A stretch of DNA of 64,000 nt from an uncultured Oscillospiraceae bacterium (GTDB lineage Bacteria; Bacillota; Clostridia; Oscillospirales; Oscillospiraceae), in assembly GCA_910578735.1 (NCBI GenBank), contig CAJTSQ010000001.1, positions 80,891 through 144,890 on the forward strand, written 5' to 3'. The notes under the pieces were generated by a model. The model did no database searches and had not been told where the DNA came from. It saw nothing but the letters and a program-made list of their open reading frames with translations. The position numbers and the translations under genes are program-made. The first letter of the stretch is position 1. Each line of letters opens with the position of its first letter. Positions 17,813 through 26,392 of the stretch are shown here, piece by piece.

Positions 17813-19723
17813 TTAGTTGCCGGTGACTGGGTGAACCCGTTCCGGTTCTGTCTGTAGTCCTGGTTTAAAGGACCCGTTTTGGTTTTTCACCTCAATAATC
17901 CGGAAATTAACGGCCCCAGTGGCGTTGTCTCTGCCTGATTCTGGCTGATAGGTTGGGAACTGCGTGTAATCGTTCAGGTCGCCCATATTCCGCACGAATA
18001 TCTGATAGGCACCGGCAGGAACGCCCTCAAACGTGCCATTGGCAACACCGCCATAGGCCGTACGACAAACAACTTCCGTACCGTCCGCTGTACGCAGGCC
18101 AAAATCCAGAGTGAGGACCGGACTTTCGTAGGTTAGCGAGTAGGAGATATCGGCTAAAGCCTCTTGGACAATGAACGTCTGTTCTTTCACCTGCTCCTTG
18201 CCGGGGGTTAGGTCCAAGAAGGACAGTCCCACGTTGCCGGTGGCCAGGGTCAGGTCCTCCCGCTCCCGGTAGCGCTGCTGCCGGGCCAGCAGTTCCAGGC
18301 CCACCGGGGCAGAGACGTCCAGTATCCCTGCCACACGGTAGGACTCCGCGCCCATTTCAGCGGGTGTGACCAGCAGGCACAAGTCCCTGTTGACGGCGCG
18401 GACGGTGTACAGCAGATAGGTGTGCCCGCTTGTGCTGTCGTCCAGGTTCTCCAGCAGGGTGACGCGGGGCGAGGTGAAGGGGGCTTCAGACAGATCAAGC
18501 CCCAGTTCCTCGGGGGTATTCAGCAGGTCGGCGGCTGAGTCCAAAATCTCCAGGGCCTTTTCCAGCAGGTCGGGGTCGGTGATGGCGTCGGGGTAGAGCT
18601 GGCTGGAGAGGAGGGATGGGGAGAACTGAACCGCCTGGGTATGACTTACCTGATACCGGTACGGACCATATAAGTTCCGAACCGCCTCCTCCCGCTCCGC
18701 AAAGACGAACACAGCAGACAGAGCGACGACAGCAATCACGGCGAACAGGGCGGTCTTCACTGTCTCCGGCTTCTTCACCAGGGCGGACACCCGCTGCTGG
18801 ATGGACTTCTTCCCGCCCGTCATGGCGGTGGAGCAGGACAGCAGGTCACGGGGCCGCGGGGACCGGGCCGCCACCATATCCACCAGGGTGCGGCCATAGG
18901 GGACGCGCTCCCCCTCCCCCAGCCGGGCCACCGCCCCCTCGTCGCAGGCCAGCTCGCCGTCCTGCTTGGACAGCCCCACCGCCAGCCACACCAGGGGGTT
19001 GTACCAGTGAAGGGCCAGGGCCAAGCACCGGAGCAGGGACCAGAGGTGGTCCTTGTGTGCGTAGTGGGTCAGCTCGTGAGCCAGGATGTGGCGCAGGGCG
19101 GTCTCATCCTCCGCCGCCCCTGGGGTCACATAGACGGCGGGCCGGAGCACCCCGGCCAGGCAGGGGGAGGGCAGGCCCACCGCCGTATAGACGGGGATGG
19201 GGGCGTCAACGCCCTCCAACCGCTCCCGCCGCTTTCTCAGCCGACCATAAAAGCGAAGGTTGGCGGCCAGCATAACCGCCCCGGCCAGTCCGGTCCCGAC
19301 CAGCCACAGGGCAAGAACAATCTGTTCCGGGGACAGGATATAGCGGTACCAGGTAATTGTCTCCCCTTCTCGCCGCAGACAGCCCACTACGTCTGAGTAG
19401 GATAAGATATCCCCCGGCTCTAGTGTGGTTTCAATGTCAAGATTGAACTCGGCAACAGGTTTGCTCCGCTCAGGGAACACAGGGATGGATGGCTCCTCCC
19501 ACTGTCCCACCTCCGGGGCCAGATTGGAGGCCAGCACCGGCAGAGCGTCGGAAACCGGGGCGGGCAGTTCCACCTGGAAGGGCACCAGCAGCCGCAGGAG
19601 GACCACCCCCCACAGGGCGTATTTCAGCCGGGCGGACAGCCGGCCCTTGAGCAAACACCGCGCCGCCAGCACAATCAGAATCAGAACGCCGGAGGTGACC
19701 GCCCATTCTGTCAATAATTTCAT
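17813..19723 (-). CDS. M56 family (BlaR1/MecR1-like) sensor metallopeptidase
   Basis: This 636-residue membrane protein has N-terminal transmembrane helices (about 10-48 and 135-158). The zinc protease motif HELTH lies at 216-220, and further helices and a long extracytoplasmic C-terminal region follow (about 345-636). M56 proteases of this kind respond to cell-wall antibiotics by causing loss of a BlaI-type repressor. The C-terminal region lacks the serine STxK penicillin-binding domain of true BlaR1, so the signal is unknown. Its ATG overlaps the blaI-like stop codon by four bases. Confidence 0.85.
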   Translation of the reverse strand: MKLLTEWAVTSGVLILIVLAARCLLKGRLSARLKYALWGVVLLRLLVPFQVELPAPVSDALPVLASNLAPEVGQWEEPSIPVFPERSKPVAEFNLDIETTLEPGDILSYSDVVGCLRREGETITWYRYILSPEQIVLALWLVGTGLAGAVMLAANLRFYGRLRKRRERLEGVDAPIPVYTAVGLPSPCLAGVLRPAVYVTPGAAEDETALRHILAHELTHYAHKDHLWSLLRCLALALHWYNPLVWLAVGLSKQDGELACDEGAVARLGEGERVPYGRTLVDMVAARSPRPRDLLSCSTAMTGGKKSIQQRVSALVKKPETVKTALFAVIAVVALSAVFVFAEREEAVRNLYGPYRYQVSHTQAVQFSPSLLSSQLYPDAITDPDLLEKALEILDSAADLLNTPEELGLDLSEAPFTSPRVTLLENLDDSTSGHTYLLYTVRAVNRDLCLLVTPAEMGAESYRVAGILDVSAPVGLELLARQQRYREREDLTLATGNVGLSFLDLTPGKEQVKEQTFIVQEALADISYSLTYESPVLTLDFGLRTADGTEVVCRTAYGGVANGTFEGVPAGAYQIFVRNMGDLNDYTQFPTYQPESGRDNATGAVNFRIIEVKNQNGSFKPGLQTEPERVHPVTGN

Positions 19724-20100
19724 CTCTGTCCCTCCTCCGCTTTCCGCAAAATTTCATACAGCTCGTCAATTTCCGCCTTGGACAGGGCCTTGTCCTCCGC
19801 CAGGGCGGACACCATCAGCCCTACGCTCCCCCGGTAGACCTTGTCCAGGAAGGAACGGGTCTCCCCCCGGACGGCCCGGTCCCGCTGGAGGTTGGGGGTA
19901 TAGTGCCTGGCCCGGCCCTCCACGGTGCACAGGACCAGTCCCTTGGCCTCCATACGCCGCAGGGTGGTGATGGTGGTGCTCTTGGCCCAGCCAAGACGCT
20001 GGTTCAGCGCGGCAACCAGTTCCATCACCGTCTGGGGCGAGCGGGCCCACAGGCAGTCCAGCACGTACCACTCGCTGTTAGTCAGGTTGACATCCTCCAT
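19720..20100 (-). CDS. blaI: BlaI/MecI/CopY family repressor
   Basis: This 126-residue winged-helix repressor has the typical N-terminal segment LTNSEWYVLDCLWARSPQTV and the recognition helix region LGWAKSTTITTLRRMEAKGL. It is coupled to the downstream M56 peptidase, which should inactivate it. The promoter carries GTAGACC/GGTCTAC dyads, which suggests autoregulation. No beta-lactamase gene is adjacent, so it may control genes elsewhere. AAAGGAG supports the start. Confidence 0.9.
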   Translation of the reverse strand: MEDVNLTNSEWYVLDCLWARSPQTVMELVAALNQRLGWAKSTTITTLRRMEAKGLVLCTVEGRARHYTPNLQRDRAVRGETRSFLDKVYRGSVGLMVSALAEDKALSKAEIDELYEILRKAEEGQR

Positions 20101-20115
20101 TCAAATCGCTCCTTT

Positions 20116-20162
20116 GGTCTATTTTGTAGACCTATCATAGCACGGTTGGTCTACAATGTCAA
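20116..20162 (-). promoter_or_regulatory. blaI promoter with overlapping operators
   Basis: On the minus strand TTGACA (20157-20162), 17 bases and TATGAT (20134-20139) form a near-consensus promoter. The dyad GGTCTA-TTTTG-TAGACC lies at 20116-20132 and a further GGTCTAC half-site at 20148-20154 lies between -35 and -10. This fits BlaI-type repression. Confidence 0.75.
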
Positions 20163-20215
20163 CTTTTTTTTACGGCAGAATCCTCCGATATAGTAGAAAA
20201 GCATGCAAAAAACAG

Positions 20216-20245
20216 TTGACAAATTATCCTTCATGCTGATATAGT
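20216..20245 (+). promoter_or_regulatory. Promoter of the larA-like/acnX operon
   Basis: TTGACA (20216-20221) and TATAGT (20240-20245) are separated by 18 bases. A second GATATAGTAGAA block lies about 50 bases upstream, which may be a tandem -10. Confidence 0.65.
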
Positions 20246-20257
20246 AGAATATGTAAC

Positions 20258-20278
20258 CTGTATACAGCATGTATCCAG
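20258..20278 (+). promoter_or_regulatory. Candidate GntR operator
   Basis: The perfect 10-bp palindrome CTGTATACAG (20258-20267) is followed two bases later by TGTATCCAG, a near copy of its half. It lies just downstream of the -10, where a repressor would block transcription. The GntR/FCD gene at the end of this operon is the natural candidate. Confidence 0.45.
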
Positions 20279-20298
20279 CTTGTGAAAGGGGGAGCGCC

Positions 20299-21561
20299 AT
20301 GCCTATCTTACTGCCGGAAGACCTCCGCCGTCCCCTGCCCCCCATGTTCCGGGTCCGGCAGCAGTTCAACCGCCAGCAGCTGTCCGACGCGGCCGCCGAA
20401 ACGCGGTCTCAGCTCGCCCGGCCGGAGATTCGCGCGCTGGTCAAGCCGGGCGCCCGCACCGCAGTGGCGGTGGGCAGCCGGGGGATTCGAAACCTCCTTC
20501 CCATTGTGCGGGCGGTGGTCTCCGGCCTGAAGGAGCTGGGGGCCCGGCCCTTTATCCTCTCCGCCATGGGCAGCCATGGCGGAGGAACCCCGGAGGGGCA
20601 GCGGGAGGTGCTGGCCAGCTATGGGATCACGGAGAAGAACCTGGGTGTCCCGGTGGTCACCGATGTGGACACCCTCCGCCTGGGAGACCGCCGCAACGGC
20701 CAGCCCATCTGGTTCGACCGGACCGCCCTCCAGGCCGACCTGATCGTCCCCATCAACCGGGTCAAGCTCCACACCGACTTTGTGGGCCCGATCCAGAGCG
20801 GCCTGTGCAAAATGCTGGTCATCGGCCTGGGCAACCACAGGGGCTGTTCCGCCGTCCACGAGGAGAGCCCGGACCACTTCTCCGCAGCCATTGAGGAGAT
20901 CGCCCAGGTCATTCTGGCCAGGGCGCCCGTGGGGTTCGGCCTCGCGCTGGTGGAGAACGCCTACGACCAGACCTGCCTCATCGAGGCGGTTCCTGCCTCC
21001 CGCCTGATCCGGCGTGAAAAGGAGCTGCTGGAGATTGCCAGGACCCGTATGCCCTATATCATGCTCCCCGAGGCCGACGTCATCGTGTGCCGGGAAATCG
21101 GAAAGGACGTGTCGGGGGCCGGCTTCGACCCCAATATCCTGGGGCGCAGCTCGGTTTTGAAGACCTTCACCCTCCCCATCCCCCGCTATCAAAAGCTGGT
21201 GCTCACCGATGTGACCCCCGCCAGCCACGGCAATGGCATCGGCGTGGGGCTGTTTGACGTGATTACCAGGCAGGTGGCCTGTCAGCTGGACTTTGAGGCC
21301 ATGTACGCCAACGCCGTGGCCTGCAACTGCCTGGTGGACGCCGCCCTCCCCTGCACGGTGGAGGACGAGGAGACCGCCATCCGGGTGGCCCTGAAGTGCT
21401 GCCGGGGCATCGACCGGGACAATCCCAAGCTCATCCGCATCCGGAACACTCTGCACCTGGAGTACCTGGAGGTCTCCCAGGCCCTGCTCCCCGCCGTGGA
21501 GGCCGATGCCAGGCTCTCCCTGGCGGAGGAACCCCCTGTCCCCTTCTCATCGCTGAGATGA
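20299..21561 (+). CDS. LarA-like (lactate racemase fold) isomerase
   Basis: This 420-residue cytoplasmic protein looks like a distant member of the LarA superfamily, which uses a nickel-pincer nucleotide to racemise or epimerise 2-hydroxyacids. Supporting motifs are GSRGIRNL (59-66, in place of the LarA D-x-x-R loop), MGSHGGGTPEGQ (90-101), INRVKLHTDF, and KMLVIGLGNHRGCSAVHEE, whose Lys and His residues fit cofactor and catalytic positions. Start ATG 20299 has AAAGGGGG. It is the first gene of an operon with aconitase X. No larB, larC or larE is in the window. The substrate is unknown and activity is inferred. Confidence 0.7.
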   Translation: MPILLPEDLRRPLPPMFRVRQQFNRQQLSDAAAETRSQLARPEIRALVKPGARTAVAVGSRGIRNLLPIVRAVVSGLKELGARPFILSAMGSHGGGTPEGQREVLASYGITEKNLGVPVVTDVDTLRLGDRRNGQPIWFDRTALQADLIVPINRVKLHTDFVGPIQSGLCKMLVIGLGNHRGCSAVHEESPDHFSAAIEEIAQVILARAPVGFGLALVENAYDQTCLIEAVPASRLIRREKELLEIARTRMPYIMLPEADVIVCREIGKDVSGAGFDPNILGRSSVLKTFTLPIPRYQKLVLTDVTPASHGNGIGVGLFDVITRQVACQLDFEAMYANAVACNCLVDAALPCTVEDEETAIRVALKCCRGIDRDNPKLIRIRNTLHLEYLEVSQALLPAVEADARLSLAEEPPVPFSSLR

Positions 21562-21594
21562 GATGAAATATGTGATATTAAGGAGGAAACCGCA

Positions 21595-22809
21595 ATGATT
21601 TTGACCCAAGACCAGCAGGCTATGCTGGATGGCAAGTTTGGCGAAGGGGCCGCCTATGCCATGAAAATTCAAGTGGGCATCGGGGAGTGCTTCGACGCCC
21701 CCCGCATGGTCCCCATCAAGCGGGCCCATGTGGCGTTGAGCAACCAGGCCGGCGATCTGTGGTTCGCCGAGAAGCTGCTGAAGGCCGGGGCCCACTGCCG
21801 GGTGGCCCCTACCGTCAACCCCGGCTTCTGCCTGGGGCACTTCACCGGTCAGTGCGCCCACCCTGTGGAGGAGTCGGACGCCGACCACATGCGCCGCACC
21901 GATGCCGCCTACCGGGGGCTGGGCGCGGTGCTGTCCTACAACTGCACCCCCTACATCGCCACCAACGTGCCCAACTTCGGCGAGGTGTGCGCCTTCTCCG
22001 AGTCCAGCGCCACCCCCTATGTCAACGCCGTCTGGGGCGCCCGGTCCAACCGGGAGAGCGCCAACAGCGCCCTGTGTGCCGCCGTCACCGGCTGTGTGCC
22101 TGAATACGGCCTGCTGCTGGACGAGAACCGGAAGGGCGACATTGTGGTCCATGTGGAGGCCGATATGAAGTCCGCCTATGAGTACCACCTGCTGGGCATG
22201 ATGGGGGACAAGATCGGCGAGGGAATCCCTGTGTTCACCGGCCTGCCCAAGGTCATCACGCCCGAGGCCCTGCGCAACCTGGGCGCCCAGCTGAACACCT
22301 CCGGCGCCTACGGCATGTACCACATCGTGGGCTTCACCCCCGAGGCCCCCGACCTGGAGACCGCCCTGGGGGGCAAAAAGCCCAAACATGAGGTGGTCAT
22401 CACCGACAAGGACCTGAAAGAGTTTGAGGAGAAGTTCAGCGATGAGGCCCCCGGCGGCAAAATCGACTTCGCCATGTTCGGCTGCCCCCACTTCACCCTG
22501 GAGGAGGCCATGTACATCGCCAAGCACATCGAGGGCAAAAAGCTGGCCGTTCCCATGTACATCCTGGTGTCCAGCCACGCTGACCAGATGGCCGAGCGGA
22601 TGGGCATCGCCGATATCCTCTCCGCCGCCGGAGCGGAGATCATCCCCGACTCCTGCCCCGACCAGCCCTGCTGGCACTACCTCAAGGGCAAGGTGGGCAT
22701 CACCGAGTCCCCCAAGTGCGCCTACTACCCCCGCCGCCGGGGCATTCACTTTATGATCCGCGACCTGGACACCTGCATTCAGGCCGCTCTGACTGGAGAG
22801 GTGAACTGA
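21595..22809 (+). CDS. Aconitase X, large (catalytic) subunit
   Basis: This 404-residue protein belongs to the AcnX family (formerly DUF521), homologues of aconitase that dehydrate substrates such as cis-3-hydroxy-L-proline or, in archaea, mevalonate-5-phosphate. Typical segments are NPGFCLGHFT, SYNCTPYIATNVPNFGE, ESSATPYVNAVWGARSNRE and the late FGCPHFTLEE and CPDQPCWHY; the cysteines fit Fe-S ligands. AAGGAGG lies before the ATG. The small subunit follows after one base. As in other split (two-gene) AcnX enzymes the two must pair to form the active site. Confidence 0.88.
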   Translation: MILTQDQQAMLDGKFGEGAAYAMKIQVGIGECFDAPRMVPIKRAHVALSNQAGDLWFAEKLLKAGAHCRVAPTVNPGFCLGHFTGQCAHPVEESDADHMRRTDAAYRGLGAVLSYNCTPYIATNVPNFGEVCAFSESSATPYVNAVWGARSNRESANSALCAAVTGCVPEYGLLLDENRKGDIVVHVEADMKSAYEYHLLGMMGDKIGEGIPVFTGLPKVITPEALRNLGAQLNTSGAYGMYHIVGFTPEAPDLETALGGKKPKHEVVITDKDLKEFEEKFSDEAPGGKIDFAMFGCPHFTLEEAMYIAKHIEGKKLAVPMYILVSSHADQMAERMGIADILSAAGAEIIPDSCPDQPCWHYLKGKVGITESPKCAYYPRRRGIHFMIRDLDTCIQAALTGEVN

Positions 22810-22810
22810 C

Positions 22811-23212
22811 ATGAGATTTTCCTGCCACAAGATTTCCGAGGGTAAAGCCCAGGCTGAGGCCATTGTCTCCAAAGACCGCATCATGTTCTACCAGGTCCGC
22901 CCCGAGGACGGCATGATGGAGGAGAAAAACCACCATCTGGAGGGCCGGATCATTGCCCGGAAGATTCTGGTCTTCCCCGGCGGAAAGGGCAGCTCTGTGG
23001 TCCAGCAGGACGGCCTGTATCACCTGGACCGCTTCCACAATATGCCCGCCGGCCTGATTATTCAGGACCCGGACCCTGTCATCGTGGCCGGTGCCATCAT
23101 CATGGAGCTGCCCATGGTGGACCGCCTGCCCCCCGAGTTCTATGAGACCGTGAAGGATGGGGACACGGTGGTGGTAAACGCCGACGAGGGCTACGTGGAG
23201 ATTCTGGAGTGA
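22811..23212 (+). CDS. Aconitase X, small (swivel) subunit
   Basis: This 133-residue protein is the DUF126 swivelling-domain partner of AcnX. It corresponds to aconitase domain 4 and closes over the active site of the large subunit. Typical segments are FPGGKGSSVVQQDGLYHL and VAGAIIMELPMVDRL, which carry the phosphate-loop-like serine block and the central beta strand. It begins one base after the large subunit stop and overlaps the following frame by four bases, so stoichiometric translation is expected. Confidence 0.88.
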   Translation: MRFSCHKISEGKAQAEAIVSKDRIMFYQVRPEDGMMEEKNHHLEGRIIARKILVFPGGKGSSVVQQDGLYHLDRFHNMPAGLIIQDPDPVIVAGAIIMELPMVDRLPPEFYETVKDGDTVVVNADEGYVEILE

Positions 23213-23232
23213 GCGGCGAAAAGGAGCAGATC

Positions 23233-23694
23233 ATGAGCCCGGAACAAATCCTGGAAGGGCTGGGGCACCAGCTCTATCTGGACATCAAGCCCATTGGCAG
23301 CTACGTCCCCTATGTCCGCAGCGGAAACCTGGTATTTATCTCCGGCCAGGGCCCCAGCATCCAGGGACAGTACACCTCCTACCTGGGCAAGGTGGGGGAC
23401 ACCATCTCCATGGAGGAGGCCAAGCGGGCGGCGGAACAGACGGCGGTCAACCTGATCTCCATTCTGAAAACCGCCGTGACCGATTTGGATCGGGTGCGGC
23501 GCATCGTCTCCGTCCACGGCTATGTGAACAGCACGCCGGAGTTCACCCAGCAGCCCGAGGTCATCAACGGCGCCTCCGACCTGCTGGTGAAGGTGTTCGG
23601 TGAGCGGGGAAAACACGCCCGGTGCGCCATGTCAGTCAGCTCCCTCCCTCTGAATATCTGCATGGAGGTGGAACTGATCGCCGAGGTGGAATAA
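23233..23694 (+). CDS. RidA/YjgF family enamine/imine deaminase
   Basis: This 153-residue protein has the RidA fold signature: NLVFISGQGPSIQG, the middle helix AAEQTAVNLISILKTAV, and the C-terminal KHARCAMSV with the conserved arginine of active Rid proteins. It belongs to the longer (~150 aa) Rid group. RidA proteins hydrolyse reactive enamines and imines made by dehydratases, which fits an AcnX partner. Start ATG 23233 has AAGGAG six bases upstream. An alternative GTG at 23209 would overlap the acnX small-subunit stop. Confidence 0.85.
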   Translation: MSPEQILEGLGHQLYLDIKPIGSYVPYVRSGNLVFISGQGPSIQGQYTSYLGKVGDTISMEEAKRAAEQTAVNLISILKTAVTDLDRVRRIVSVHGYVNSTPEFTQQPEVINGASDLLVKVFGERGKHARCAMSVSSLPLNICMEVELIAEVE

Positions 23695-23817
23695 GCCGGA
23701 CCATTTCCGAACAAGATCCCGCTCATAAAGTTTTTCCTCTGAATTCATTCCATTGCGGATAACGGCCGCCCTCCGGCACCGGAGATGACGACACATGAAA
23801 CAGGAGATGACAACACA

Positions 23818-24582
23818 ATGCGAAGTCTTTTTATGGAGGACCTCTCTTGGGCGGAAATCAAGGAGGCTATGGACCAGGGGTTTGACACGGTACTGATCTG
23901 CGCCGGTTCCCACGAACAGCACGGCCCTCACCTGGCCGAGGGTACGGACTACATCATTGGGCGGGCCCTCTGCGGCCAAGTGGTCCGGCGCATCGGGCAT
24001 GCGCTGGTGGCCCCGGTGATCCGCCCCGGCCTCTCGGTCCACCACATGAACCACCCCGGCAGCCTGACCCTTCGGCCCGAGGTCTTCCGGGGACTGGTGG
24101 AGGACTATGTGGCCTGCTATGTCAAGCACGGCTTTCGGAATATTATCCTGCTCTCCTCCCACGGCGGCAACTTTGCCACACTGGCCCAGGTGGCGAAAGA
24201 GCTGGCTCCCCGGTATCCCGGCGTCAACCTCATCAGCCCCTTTTCCCTGGAGGCCTACACCGACGTCTGCACCCAGGCCGACCGCAGATACGGCTATGAG
24301 GAGGGGGCGTGCGGCGGCCATGCCTGCCGCTTTGAGACCTCTATCGTGCTCTCGCTGGAGCCGGACTGTGTGGACATGTCCCGGGCGGTCCGGGGCTACG
24401 TGGACGCGGACCGGGACGGCGTGGCGGATAAGCTGTTTTCTCAGGGCATGCTTCAGCTGTCGCCCTGCGGCATTCTGGGGGACGCCACCGGCTCCACCCC
24501 GGAGCTGGGCAGGGCGTTTTTGGACATGCTGACAGACAGGGTGTGCCAAGTGATCCAGGACAGTCTGAACGCTCCGGCCTGA
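23818..24582 (+). CDS. Creatininase family amidohydrolase
   Basis: This 254-residue protein has the creatininase metal-binding pattern: GSHEQHGPHLAEGTDY near residue 30, the glycine-rich LLSSHGGNFATL and EEGACGGHACRFETS. The family comprises Zn/Mn enzymes that hydrolyse cyclic or linear amides. The start is uncertain: ATG 23818 has GGAG about 11 bases upstream, while an in-frame ATG at 23785 adds 11 residues but lacks spacing. The two starts lie in an imperfect tandem repeat of GGAGATGACRACACA. Its position in the AcnX operon suggests it opens an amide or lactam in the same pathway. Confidence 0.8.
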   Translation: MRSLFMEDLSWAEIKEAMDQGFDTVLICAGSHEQHGPHLAEGTDYIIGRALCGQVVRRIGHALVAPVIRPGLSVHHMNHPGSLTLRPEVFRGLVEDYVACYVKHGFRNIILLSSHGGNFATLAQVAKELAPRYPGVNLISPFSLEAYTDVCTQADRRYGYEEGACGGHACRFETSIVLSLEPDCVDMSRAVRGYVDADRDGVADKLFSQGMLQLSPCGILGDATGSTPELGRAFLDMLTDRVCQVIQDSLNAPA

Positions 24583-24638
24583 CCTTGTCCTCTCCCACCG
24601 CTCCGGTGCAAAACTGATCGGAATTGAGTGATTGCAAT

Positions 24639-25295
24639 ATGCTGCAAGCCAACCGCAAACCCACCCTCTCAGAACAGGCCTACAACCAGATCAAGGACGC
24701 CCTGCTGAACGGCAGGATCCTCCCCGGAGACGTTCTGAGCGAGAACCAGCTGGCGGCCGACATGGACATGAGCCGCACCCCCGTGCGCGAGGCGCTGCGC
24801 GCCCTGGCCAGCGAGGGCTGGGTGGATATCCGCAACGGGGTGGGTGCCTATGTCAAGCCCCTGTCCTCCAAGGATATGGAGGACCTCTATGAGGTCCGCT
24901 GCCTGCTGGAGCTGCAGGCCATCAAGACCTCCGTCTTCCATATCACGCAGGAGGAGATCAACCGGCTGGAGGAACGTTTCCGCCGGTTTCTCTCCCAGTG
25001 CCAGGCCGGGCACCCCCCCGACTCCATGGAGTTCTCCCAGTTGGACTGGGAGCTTCACGAGCTGATTGTGGAGCGATGCCGGAACAACTACCTCAAAACC
25101 ATCATGCGCAGCAACATCTCTAACATGAAGCGCTACCAGTATCTCTCCATCGAGGCCCTGAACAACATCCAGGAGAGTGTGCTCCAGCACCTGAATATCC
25201 TGGCGCTGATGCGCAGGCAGGACGTTCCCGCCCTGTCTGAGGCCCTGCGGCTGCACCTGGAGTGGGCGTCCGGCTTTTTGACTCTGCCGCGGTAA
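24639..25295 (+). CDS. GntR family (FCD subgroup) transcriptional regulator
   Basis: This 218-residue regulator has an N-terminal winged helix (LSEQAYNQIKDALLNGRILP, then SENQLAADMDMSRTPVREAL) and a C-terminal FCD ligand-binding domain with DLYEVRCLLELQAI and a metal-type helix. FCD regulators usually sense the carboxylate substrate of the operon they control. The start at ATG 24639 has only a weak ribosome site; TTG 24624 is a possible alternative. It is the last gene of the larA-like/acnX operon, and the likely operator is at 20258-20278. Confidence 0.85.
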   Translation: MLQANRKPTLSEQAYNQIKDALLNGRILPGDVLSENQLAADMDMSRTPVREALRALASEGWVDIRNGVGAYVKPLSSKDMEDLYEVRCLLELQAIKTSVFHITQEEINRLEERFRRFLSQCQAGHPPDSMEFSQLDWELHELIVERCRNNYLKTIMRSNISNMKRYQYLSIEALNNIQESVLQHLNILALMRRQDVPALSEALRLHLEWASGFLTLPR

Positions 25296-25301
25296 AACGG
25301 C

Positions 25302-25349
25302 AAAAAAACAGGATGGGATCCTCTGCGGGGGCTCCCATCCTGTTTTTTT
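25302..25349. terminator. Strong bidirectional terminator
   Basis: A 17-bp stem with A7 and T7 edges (25302-25318 with 25333-25349) separates gntR from the convergent second larA-like gene. Confidence 0.9.
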
Positions 25350-25351
25350 AT

Positions 25352-26392
25352 TCAGGTCGCGCCGACCGGGCCAAGCAGCTCCATCCGGCTGTCCTGCCGT
25401 ACCACGTCCAGCAGGTCCTCCGAGACCTGAATCTCCTCCAGATGCAGCGTATCCTTAATCTTTACAATCTTCAGACAGTTGGGGTCGTTGTCCCGCAGGA
25501 CGCGGATGGCGATACGGATCGCCTCCGCTTCATCCCTGGCCACCAGGGGAATCTTGCAGTCATCCAGGCACTTCAGGGCAATCCCGTTGGCGTAGATGGG
25601 TTCCAGTGCCAGCTGATCAAAGACCTTCCGGGTGGTGATGTCAAAAATCCCCATTCCAATGGCGTTCCCGTGGGAGGCCTCGCTCACGTCCAGCAGGACC
25701 ATCCGGTTGATCTTCGGCACCGGCAGGACAAATTCATCCAAAATATAGCTCTTTCCCAAAATATTGGGGTCATAGCCTGCGCCAGAGATGTCCTTGCCAA
25801 TCCGCTCCACCACCAACACGTCAATCTCCGGAATCATCAGCAGGGGCATATTCTCCCTGGCCAGTTCCACCAGTTGGGCCTCCCGCGCCAGCATCTGCCG
25901 GGCGGGCACCGCTTCAATGAGAGAGGTCTGGTCGTAGGCGTTCTCCATAATGGCAACCCCAAAGCCCACTCGGGCCTGGGAGAGGATCAGTCGGACGGCC
26001 TCTTTCAGGGTCTCGCCGAAATAGCTGAAGTTAGCCTCGTGGATGGCGGTACAGCCCTTATGATGGCCCAGCCCGATGACCAGCATCTTGCACATTCCGC
26101 TCTGGATGGTGTCTACAAAATCAGTGTGCAGCTTGACCCGGTTAATGGGAATAATCAGGTCTGCCTCCCGGAGGCAAAGGCTGTCAAAATAGACCTGAAT
26201 CCCCCGGCTGGTCTGGCCCAGGAGGGTTACCTCGTTGCTGGCGATTACCGGAACCCCCATGGCCTCCTGGGTAATGCCGTATTCATGCAGGATTTCCAGC
26301 TGGCCCTCCACCGTACCGCCGCCATGGCTGCCCATAGCACCGATGATAAAGGGCTCGGCATCCAGCCCAATCAGCTCCCGCATAGATGACAA
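25352..26392 (-). pseudogene. Second LarA-like isomerase gene, N-terminally truncated
   Basis: The 346-residue frame is clearly related to the gene at 20299, sharing GAMGSHGGGTVEGQ, INRVKLHTDFVDTIQSG, CKMLVIGLGHHKGC, ENAYDQTSLIEAVPAR and GKDISGAGYDPNILG. It lacks about 75 N-terminal residues, including the GSRGIRN loop. There is no ribosome site at its first codon. Instead the reading frame joins, at about 26385, the middle of a TRAP permease gene on the same strand. The loss of a ligand-binding segment makes activity unlikely. A deletion fusing a former transporter-isomerase operon explains the layout. Confidence 0.75.

Noticed and set aside
17813..20100. Classical blaI-blaR1 beta-lactam resistance
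   Set aside because: The sensor lacks the penicillin-binding STxK domain and no beta-lactamase gene is adjacent.
20299..21561. True lactate racemase larA
   Set aside because: Motifs are of LarA type but differ (GSRGIRN and MGSHGGG in place of the classical loops), and no larB/C/E is nearby; only a superfamily call is justified.
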